Below, piece after piece: positions 55,909 through 64,000 of a stretch of DNA of 64,000 bases (position 1 is the first letter of the stretch; every line of letters starts with the position of its first letter). A model generated the notes under the pieces. The model did no database searches and had not been told where the DNA came from. It worked only from the letters and a program-made list of their open reading frames with translations. The position numbers were made by a program, and so were the translations under genes. Where the stretch lies: contig VCAZ01000122.1 of the NCBI GenBank assembly GCA_005784505.1, positions 429,284 through 493,283 on the forward strand. Direction: 5' to 3'. The stretch is from Bagarius yarrelli. Lineage: Eukaryota > Chordata > Actinopteri > Siluriformes > Sisoridae.

Positions 55909-58900
55909 AACACACCACCTGGATTAAAGAATCTATTAAAGAAGCTCAAGAAGCTGATTGGTGGGTCAGGAAGCTGATTGGTGGGTTCTTGTCACATGGC
56001 CTGCTGTGCGCTTGCAGTGTTTTGTGTCTACATTTTAAATAAAGAATTACATTTTACTTCCTGTAACTGCTGGAGTAGAACGATTACCGTAAACACACTA
56101 ATAAATGTGCAGTTGTTGAATGAACTGTAATGAAGGCCACGTCCTGATTGAATAAACTTGAGGTTGTTGTTGATTTTGTTTTTTTCTCTGTTCTGTGATC
56201 CATGATTCCGAATTTAATCCCAGTGAACAGACAGCTGCCTGCACTTTGGAGTACGATGACTATTAATAATCTGAATTATTAAACTTCCCACTCTGCCCGT
56301 CCAGCCGTTCATTAAGCATGCAGCTCAGTTTAATTAGCGGTGCCGTTGCTGCTGAAACGAGGTGTTGTGTTTCTATCACTGGAATCCCGCAGACACACTG
56401 CCAGGATTGTCTTTTGTAGTACTGATTGATTTGTAGGTACACGAGACAGAAGCTGGGTGTGAGACATGTGGCGAGACAGCTTTTGTCTGAGGATCGCGAT
56501 CCGTTCCAGGTTTCCGGTTGGCTTTAGAGTTTTGTGTTGCTCTTTGCAGGGTAAAGGACTCAACAGACCCAACGTGTCTGCAAAATGGAGGAAAGTTGTA
56601 ACTCTACCCTGCATTATACAGTAATTATTACGATGTTTCTTTCCCTAACACACACACACACACACGTACATGCACATACTATACAGAACGTAAAAAGGAT
56701 TTCTGATTCTATAATTCTATATTTATTCATCATTTACAGTTTCCTCCGGAACTGTTGGCACCCTTTAGGAACCACCACTTCAAAGCATCATTATCATTTT
56801 GGCGAATTTTTCTTTTGAGAGAAAATAAACAGAATTGATAAAGTACTAATGTAGTTCTCATAATATTATTTGTTCTTTCTCAAAGCAGTTGTTCATAAGT
56901 AATAATTAAAGAAAAGTAAAAATTTTAAGGGCGACGGTCTAATTCACCCTTGAAAGCTATTGTATTTTTAATTATAATAATAATAATCAATTTTTATTGT
57001 TAGATATTTATTGCCATTGATTTTTTTAACAAATTCTTTTGCAAATAGAAATTACAATGAAATCAGAATAAATTCTAACATTTTTACAAACACACACACC
57101 TTCTCTTCTTTTCCATGCAGCGTGTTCAGAAACGGAGACATCCTCAGTCCTGCCATGCGCTTCATCATTCCTCGCAGTCTCCTAAAAAACCTGGAGCAGA
57201 TTCTCAGCCTGATCTCGGAGAAAGCCATGCTGCGCACCGGTGCAGTCCGCAGGTAAACGCAGCCCTGTGTTGTACCACGTAGACACTCGAGTCTAGAGTT
57301 TTTTTCATGTGACTTTTAACCTTTCAGGCTCTGCACTCTGGATGGTGTAACGGTGACCTCGGCGGAGGAGCTGGAGAGCGGCCAGTGCTACGTAGCCATC
57401 GGTGCTGAGCGCTACAAGAAACTTCCGTATGTGGAGCTGCTGCTGAACAAAGCACCAGCTGGCAGTGCAGACAGGTAAGAAAGAAGAAGAGAATTATGAA
57501 GATGATGAAGATAATGATGATGCTGGTGAATGACATTTGTTTTGTTTTGTCTGTACTTTAGATACTTGGCTGCAGATCGTGGTTTGCACAGGAGGTCAGA
57601 GGTAAAGCAGCATTTTTGTAAGATTATATCTGCAGCTGTTCTCCATCGCGTCGAGCTAATCCTGTTTATTTCTACAGAACAGGAAGTTTCCTCATGACAG
57701 CAACAGTGACTCCGCCCTTTTTCACTCACCTGAGGTAAAATGGAGAGTACATTTCCTTAGGATGTAAGCCAGGATTCTTGCTTTCCATTGTGCATTTTTA
57801 TTATTGAAGTTGTCGAGCGCTGTTGTGCAGTGACAGTTTAGTTTTTAGTTGACGGCTTTGTGTCTCAGAGGGACGGCAGGCGCGTTAAGTCTACGGGAGA
57901 CGAGGCCGAGCAGGAGAGCGCAAACCTGTCTCAGCTGAAGAGAAGAGGAGGAGCAGGGGAACAGGATGAGCGCTCTATATTCTACGCCAAACCTGTTAGA
58001 GTGCGCAAGCAAAGACCCCCACACAGAGCTGCCCCCAGAAACACAGGTAACCGCATGAGGATGAGGCTTAAGGATGTGTTATACATTTTATTTAGAATTT
58101 GATATTTGGGTTATGGGTTTAGTGTGAAATTTGATGAGCCAGAGCCAGGCTAAGGCATAAGCAAACTAAGCAGCTGCTTGGGGTCTGCGTAGCCACCAGG
58201 GGGCCCCCAAGAGTACATTATATGACAATTTTTTTTTTTTTATATGTATAATGGACAATAGTAATTATACAAAAATGCAATATTAATTGAAAAAAAACCA
58301 GATGCAGGTTGCATAGATGATGAAAGCAACACAGCTACAAGAAATAAAAATGATAATGGATGTATGTGAATAATCGAAGATTCTTAATAATAAGTTATAT
58401 TTAAAGCACAGAGGAACCCTATAATAATTCTGCTCAGGGCCACACTAAAGGCTTGTGCTGACCCACAATCTTTCACTGAGCAGTTATGTCCCTCCTATAT
58501 GTAGTGTGGGTATTAAAAGAGAGGACAATCTTGTGCATGTGACCTGCAGGTCAGTCGAGTGTGTTTAAAAGCATCGAGAGGAGGAGAGAGGAGGTGCGAG
58601 GAGCTGAGGAGGTGGCAGAGGATGAGAGCACCGCTGTGGAGCTTCCTGTAGACCAGGTAAAGATCTCTCACCTTATCCGTACTCACTTCCAAGCCGACAT
58701 CCATCAGCTCTGTCTGTTAACTCGGTTTTGTTCCTGATGCCACGATTCACTAAGATCCCAAAGAAAAAGATTCATTTGTGATCTAAGTGATTCATCATCA
58801 CAGGAAAATACACTTATAAATGTCTTACAGACATTCAGTTTCCACATGCAGATCTCCAATACATTTATTGTTCTATTTGTTCTATTTATTGTTCCAGCTG

Positions 58901-59792
58901 TCCTGGATGCTGAATCAGCTACAGTACCCAGTTTTTAACAGGATTAGCATTTGTTTTATTTTCAACCAATAGAATCTTTAAAAAATGTTTAAACATGAGA
59001 AATGAGCAGGTCTGATGGGGGAAATGCTAGAAAAAAATAACAGCTATATAGCATGTGATACATTTTATTTACATTTCTGGTGTCTGTAGGACATCCATAT
59101 CCAGCGCGACTTTGTCATTGTTTTATCCAACTGAGCAGTTTAAGGTTTAGGGTTTTGCTCAGGGGCCCAGCTGTGGCAGCGTGGTGGTAATAGGAATTGA
59201 ACCCCCATCCTTTGATCAAAACCTCACTCACTGTACTACCACTTCCCTATTCCATATCCTCTCTATATGAATTCTGGATTTATATTATACGTTATGGCAG
59301 AAAAACATGTCCTGTGGAAATCTTTACTAATATCCAGTTGCTTATATTGAACTGTATTATTGTCTTATTTTTCCAGAGGGATGCTGAAGTTGTTCAAGAG
59401 GAAGATCTTGAACCGAGCCAAACAGAAACAACAAACCACATCCATCAGGTGTGTGTGTGTGTGTGTGCGTGCATGTGTGTGAAAGAGACATTTGTTACAG
59501 AACAAAATCTTTTGCTCCCGTTCTTGCCTGCTGATTCTTCATCCTTTCGACTCATCCTTAGACAGGAGCACCTGATGAGAGCATGACCTCATCCGAACAC
59601 TTCGGCCCGTCTCCTAGCGACAGAGAGCACATCATGAAGGAGTACGGCACATCTGATGGAGAGTCCTCGTTATCGAGACGGGGCTCTTCTCCAAACGGAA
59701 AGGCAACGGCGGAGGAGCAGGACGAGGACCTGCTCAGCAATGACCTAGAACAGCAGAGAGGCCAGGAGGACGAAGTGGGTGGAGACAAATGA
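53272..59792 (+). CDS. dcdc2b: dcdc2b, doublecortin domain-containing 2B
   Basis: A microtubule-associated protein of the DCDC2 family, linked to cilia. Twelve exons: 53272-53353, 53480-53678, 54978-55035, 56550-56620, 57121-57252, 57328-57474, 57562-57601, 57678-57734, 57869-58046, 58550-58656, 59377-59448, 59562-59792. They give 457 residues (human 349). The first DCX domain (about 16-93) reads VKSVMVYKNGDPFFSG, RRFIVNQRQVATMESFLNDV, LYTPRHGH and GAQYVAAGFERFKKL. The second (about 135-218) reads IIHVFRNGDILSPAMRFIIP, LRTGAVRRLCTLDGVTVTS, GQCYVAIGAERYKKLPYVEL. Exon 4 (KWRKVVTLPCII) was required by phase and restores the human-like VIHVFRNGD. The tail is charged, Glu/Ser-rich and disordered. 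Intron 1 (53354-53479) is 126 bp and stop-free. Poly(A) signals are at 59868-59873 and 60326-60331. Confidence 0.93.
53945..54178. mobile_element. SINE pair, forward then reverse
   Basis: The forward copy has GTTCGATACCCAGCACCACC and GACCCCTGAGCAAGGCCCTC. The reverse copy has CCTTGCTCAGGGGCCAGACA and GGTGGTGCTGGGAATCGAAC. They lie tail to tail in dcdc2b intron 2 and could fold as a hairpin. Confidence 0.75.
55242..55280. repeat. (CATC)n microsatellite
   Basis: About nine CATC units in dcdc2b intron 3. Confidence 0.9.
55837..55906. repeat. two long A runs in a local duplication
   Basis: Two A tracts of more than 20 bases, each preceded by AAACTCTTAAAA or ATAACTCTTAAAA-like sequence, with GTCTTAAAACTCTT between. 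This suggests a tandem duplication of an A-tailed end in dcdc2b intron 3. Confidence 0.8.
58138..58465. mobile_element. interspersed repeat copy in dcdc2b intron 9
   Basis: GCCACCAGGGGGCCCCCAAG near the left, CAAAAATGCAATATTAATTG in the middle, CAGCTACAAGAAATAAA, and CTAAAGGCTTG on the right. It is a second copy of the element at 938-1385. Confidence 0.6.
59090..59250 (-). mobile_element. SINE copy in dcdc2b intron 10
   Basis: Reverse orientation: GTTTTGCTCAGGGGCCCAGC, GTGGTGGTAATAGGAATTGA, then CACTGTACTACCACTTCCC. Confidence 0.7.
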
Positions 59793-60053
59793 ACTAATTA
59801 CGAAAAGACTAAAAATAGAAACCGCACATCTTTTGTGTGCATCAGACTGATTTGAGGGGGTCAGAAAAATAAATGATGATTCGAGAAGAAGAAATTATTT
59901 TCAGATTTTACAATATTAAATCTTTTATAATAAAGTATCACACACTTTAATTAAAGTTGTTGTTAGAGCTACAAAAGTTTAATCAGCTATTTTAACCCTG
60001 CTTGTTATTCTACTTTGTGTGTGTGTGTGTGTGGTGTGTGTGTGTGATGCCAG

Positions 60054-60137
60054 GATAAAGGTCTTGAGGAAGCTGAAGAGCCAGAGACACAGGACCACAG
60101 CCGTCCTCCCTCCTCATCCTCACAACAGAAAGAGTGA
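60054..60137 (+). other. possible alternative last exon of dcdc2b
   Basis: A phase-0 donor inside exon 12 (GAA|GTGGGT after 59774) joined to the acceptor GATGCCAG (60046-60053) gives 27 codons in frame (DKGLEEAEEPETQDHSRPPS and on) and a TGA at 60135-60137. The composition matches the acidic tail. The acceptor follows a (GT)n run rather than a pyrimidine tract, so it is weak. Confidence 0.35.
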
Positions 60138-61060
60138 CATGCATATACGTATCCAATATATAAAACATCCATAAATAAATGCTCCCCCTTATAGATGTAA
60201 AATCTAGATCTCACCTTAACCACATCCTAACCCGTCATGTGGTGATCATCTGATCTCCAGACTGTCCGTTTATACTGTAGATACTATGTGTAGACTCGAC
60301 TGTTAGTGAAATGTGTTCTTCTGTGAATAAATTCGAGCCCCTGTCATTGTGATAATAGACGCTGACAAAACACTGTTAGCCGATACGGTGTGCGATGAGG
60401 TCAGCATCTCTTACTACGCAGGAAAAAAAAGTATTACACAACCATGGAATATTTAATGTTGATTATAAGCCATGAGGGAAAAAAACACTGATACGAGCTA
60501 ATGAATAAAATAAAGTGCGCTTTCGAAATGATCTGCATCCTCGGAAAGACAAAAAATATAAAATTGTTATAGGGAGACTAGTTAGAAACCATGTCCCTCA
60601 GAAACCTGGTAAAAAAAAAAAAAAAAACTCAACTCAAAATAATTGGAAGCTGAATTATTGTCGCTAGATTAATGACACACTGAAAATAAACAAATTATTT
60701 GCGTAAATAATGTTTTTTTAAAGGAAGACTTCTGGTCTACACAATCATTTAATTTGCCCAAATCTGCAAATCCATAAATATAAAAAGATATGATCAAAAT
60801 AACCACAATCAAGTACAATCCCAGCCATGAGAGTTGCTGATGTAACCTTATTAAAACACTCATGGTATTTTCTTCAACAGCAAACTGCACTGACGCTTCA
60901 CCTGACGCTCGCGTCTTTGTGTTAGTTTTATTAGAAGTGTTACGGTTACGTGGATCCTGTCGATGTGAGAGCTCGATATTTTTTTGAATGTTTTGGTGGT
61001 TTTTTTCCATTTCGAGCCTTAAATAGAATCACTGTGAAAGTCTGTGGCGTAAAAACAAAC
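60138..61060. other. intergenic between convergent dcdc2b and tmem234
   Basis: AT-rich, with the distal dcdc2b poly(A) signal AATAAA at 60326-60331. No further gene is recognised. Confidence 0.5.
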
Positions 61061-61067
61061 ACTTCGG

Positions 61068-61456
61068 CTCCGTCTGAAATCACATACTACTTAATTAACT
61101 ACGTTCTACACGTCCAATACAGTTTGGACGTACTACTTCCTCCATTTTGATACTGACACGTGACATACAGCGTCACTGCAGCTGTTTAACTTGAATACTG
61201 TTCGATTTAAGTGCAATTTAACAAGAAGAAACCTTTTTTTTTTTTTTTCTTTAGGTAACTAATCAATTTCAAAGTGCCACGTTGTGGTTTTAGGACACTT
61301 CCGCATATGACATCGTCTCTCCATAGTATGAGTACTTCAAAATACCGGAGGAAGTAGCGGGAACTTTTCGCATACTGTAAGGATTCGGACATACTACTCG
61401 CCTCGCATGCTCCGTTCTGCGTAATATATAGTAAAGAAGTATGCGATTTTGGGTGG
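61068..61456. mobile_element. ~390-bp MITE with imperfect terminal inverted repeats
   Basis: Left end GGCTCCGTCTGAAATCACAT then ACT. The right end is the complement of GGCTCCACCCAAAATCGCAT. Related pieces occur at 41632-41770 and perhaps 24280-24565. It lies downstream of tmem234, possibly in its 3' flank. Confidence 0.6.
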
Positions 61457-61869
61457 AGCCTCCTAGTCTTAAAACCTTTACATGCTTTAATAGAATTCCC
61501 ATAATTCTATTGCGCTTGTGACAGATTTTTCTTGGCCCTGTAGATAAATGTGAATGTTTTTATTTTTCCGTATCTCGTGTCTACTAACATTCAGCATGTA
61601 GAGTATTAACAATAAACTGTCAGGAAAAAAAACCCCACTAAACAAAAATCCAGCTTGCTTTCCCGTGTTGTTAATCTTGCACTCATATTATAAAAACTGA
61701 ATAACAGAACTGATGCGAGATATTTACAACCGGAGAAGTGTGACGCAAACGATGATAAAATCACATCGCTGGGTAATGACTGGTTATATGGATCCATCCA
61801 GAAACATGTGCTACTCAAGAACAAATGTTCTCTGTGACATTAAGATAAGATTATTATTGTGTAGATTCA

Positions 61870-63482
61870 TCATGTGGTGTTGAGTCCTGTGCTGTAGCTC
61901 TGTGAGACAGAACTCAAAACGCACAACGTCACACCAGCTGTAATGAGCACCATTCCCAACACTGCACCTGAGTGAGAAAGAAAAAAAAAACAATATACAG
62001 TTATCTTACATATGGACAAGCGTGACTTAATACATGATGTCATGAAACCATTACTAATTGCTTCATTAGTACATTTCGACTAAAATCTTCATAACCCACT
62101 TTTTCCTCCACATTCCTCTCCAAGCAGCTTTCCGGTGAACATCGTGAACACGAGGCTGAGTGAGTTGACCGTCGGCACAGCCAAAGACAAATCTGCATCG
62201 TACAACAAGTTTAAGAGTCGATTCAACCAAATCTGAATCACTTGCAAGTTCGATTTTGAATGGTGATGATCAATCAGAATCATAAATCTGCCATTTCTGA
62301 TCAATTTTAAAAGAGGATCCATCATATAAATCGGAATGACAGTCTGAGCTTTGGAAAGGGAACCAACCTGTTGTAGCGAGCGTGAGGTAGAACACCAAAG
62401 AGCCACTCTGGTTCAGCAAAAACGGCACCAGATACTGCACAAAGAACAGAAGTGTCAAATCTATTGGTTCTCATCACATCCTTATGAAGAACACTTCGCT
62501 CTGTGAAAGCACTATACATTTATGCTGACGCCCTTATCCAGAGCGACTTACATTAAACTCTTTTATACAACTAAGCAATTCGGGGTTAAGGGCCTTGCTC
62601 AGTGACCCAGAAGTGCTGGGAATCAACCCCCCGATCTTCCAATTAACCACTGAACTACCACTTCCCCACAGGACGAAGGAAAAATTTTACCTTGACATTG
62701 AGAAACAGGAATTTGACCTCAGCCAGAAATTGGGAGATCCTGTTTCCCGTCTGAACATGTTCGATGCCCTCGGTGCCTTTCTTAAGAAAGGGGTTGGTGG
62801 CTCCCCATAACGCGGCGCACAACAAGAGGCACAGCACTTCCACTACACCAACAAAAATCAACTCATCACTTATCAAATTAAATCATATCATAATAAGCCA
62901 CAACTAGAAGGAGAAAATAGTTAATCTGGTCACCTGTTGAAAAGATTACATGTTTGTTCAGATCACATTTGTTGGCAAGTCTTGGGTTTAAATTAAAATA
63001 TGTAATAATATTCACATTAAGAAAACATAAAGGGAATAAAATAATCAGTAAACGAGTATTTTTAATAGAATTGCTTACTATTTATTTTAAATATCACACC
63101 CTGTATGAATAAAATCCCCCCCCCTTTTTATTCCCACCCATTAGTTTGATCCGTCGCCATGGAAATGACGCAAGGCTACCAAAGGTTGACGCATAAACCG
63201 TGTTAAAACTTTAGTAACTCCTAATTTTTTAGACAGGTTAATATGTATAATTTTATTTGCGGTTTTATTAAAAAATACAAATTTTGCGTAAAGGTTCTTA
63301 TAAATGCTATTCAAACACTGTCTTTTTAATAAGTGCACTTTAGTTAACACTTCTGCCATTATTTTTCTTAGTAAACTTGCAAAAAAGCACCATAAACTCG
63401 TCACCGGACAAAAATAAATTAAACGTAAAGCATCTTGACGTTTACGTTCCAAAATAGAGAAACCCTTACCCACTGTGACCAT
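61870..63482 (-). CDS. tmem234: tmem234, small multipass membrane protein
   Basis: An EamA/drug-metabolite-transporter-like four-helix protein; zebrafish tmem234 has been tied to the kidney filtration barrier. Exons 63482-63470, 62842-62691, 62434-62368, 62192-62100 and 61967-61870 give 140 residues (human 164). Exon 1 codes only MVTV plus one base. Helices: VEVLCLLLCAALWG, then the cytosolic NPFLKKGTEGIEHV; YLVPFLLNQSGSLVFYLTLA; LAVPTVNSLSLVFTMFTGKL followed by the invariant GEECGGKS; and VLGMVLITAGVTLCVLSS. The short C-terminus ends TGLNTT, lacking the longer human tail. Its 3' end faces dcdc2b. A candidate poly(A) signal (TTTATT on plus) is at 61559-61564. Confidence 0.94.
62513..62672 (-). 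mobile_element. SINE copy in tmem234 intron 2
   Basis: TTTATGCTGACGCCCTTATC then CAGAGCGACTTACATTAAAC (tail complement), AAGGGCCTTGCTCAGTGACC, and AACCACTGAACTACCACTTC. Nearly full length. It ends only about 20 bp beyond the exon 2 donor. Confidence 0.8.
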
Positions 63483-64000
63483 TTCTTCTGGTACCCGCAC
63501 TTCAGTCAGGTGGAGTCACAGCGACCCCCAGTGGCACGGAGGTAAGGCTGTTTATTATTTATTTTTGTAGTGTTTCTTGCATCAGTTTGATATGCGATTT
63601 TAACCAGTTTTGGTTAATTGTTTTTCATTTTCTTCTGTTAGTATAGAAAGAGAAATTTCACACTCCTGATAGCACATTTCTGTTTCTGGAAACACAACAA
63701 TTACCAAACCCAATTTTGCTGTTAGCCAATCAGCATTGTTTATTTTATTTTTGGTCTCACGTGATTGGACCGCTTTTAACCATTCTCATTCCGCCCAGCC
63801 GGATTGGCTGTAACGTCTTTTAATTGGTTTTCCTTCTGCTCCCTCTAGTGGACAACATTATTATTACACCCTTTATCTCTGAATCTGATTGGTATAAATG
63901 GCCAACTAACCCCCCTGTACTCTAATACCCCTAAATAAAATACAGTGCAATTAATTACCTTCAGAGGTCACCTAATTAGTTAATAGAGTCCACCTGTGTG
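63483..64000. other. upstream flank of tmem234
   Basis: Probable tmem234 promoter, with ATTGG/CCAAT motifs (for example GATTGG near 63765, 63803 and 63888). No exon of the usual neighbour eif3i is visible before the window ends. Confidence 0.4.

Noticed and set aside
63152..63166. X-box in tmem234 intron 1 (GTCGCCATGGAAAT)
   Set aside because: Only one half-site is good; the second lacks the GCAAC or GTAAC core, and tmem234 is not a known ciliary gene.

Overview
The window is nuclear DNA from a vertebrate, almost certainly a teleost fish. The genes are compact and intron-rich with GT/AG junctions, and the proteins match vertebrate orthologues exon by exon. The intergenic DNA is AT-rich, full of microsatellites, and carries fish-type tRNA-derived SINEs and MITEs. 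No prokaryotic, viral or CRISPR feature was seen. The species cannot be named from the sequence alone. LAYOUT: 44-3249 (-) is the 5' part of trip11 (GMAP-210), running off the left edge. 4666-9190 (-) is golga5 (golgin-84). 11699-19618 (-) is rtf1 (Paf1-complex factor). 20702-22432 (+) is ndufaf1 (complex I assembly). 22886-26777 (-) is nusap1 (spindle protein). 27202-28882 (+) is oip5 (Mis18-beta). About 29130-32700 (-) is the non-coding OIP5-AS1/cyrano locus, identified by its near-perfect miR-7 site at 31360-31385. 35936-36470 is a 36-bp minisatellite. 37612-40499 (+) is tmem39b. 44150-47259 (+) is ccdc28b. 50147-52323 (+) is iqcc. 53272-59792 (+) is dcdc2b. 61870-63482 (-) is tmem234. Exon coordinates were read by hand; in every coding gene except the partial trip11 the chosen junctions preserve one frame from ATG to stop. 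HOW THE GENES RELATE: Three blocks correspond to three separate human regions: TRIP11/GOLGA5 (14q32), RTF1/NDUFAF1/NUSAP1/OIP5/OIP5-AS1 (15q15) and TMEM39B/CCDC28B/IQCC/DCDC2B/TMEM234 (1p35). The first block holds two Golgi coiled-coil tethers. The second has two head-to-head pairs (rtf1/ndufaf1 and nusap1/oip5, the latter both mitotic genes with CCAAT boxes between them) and two tail-to-tail pairs (ndufaf1/nusap1 and oip5/cyrano). In the third block, ccdc28b, iqcc and dcdc2b each have an RFX X-box-like motif upstream, which suggests a small cilium-related regulatory neighbourhood. MOST NOTEWORTHY: the cyrano miR-7 site; the X-box motifs; a 126-bp stop-free intron inside the first doublecortin domain of dcdc2b; an iqcc last exon open in two frames; a 23-nt ccdc28b microexon; and a 100-nt, almost pure G tract where the ndufaf1 and nusap1 3' ends meet.
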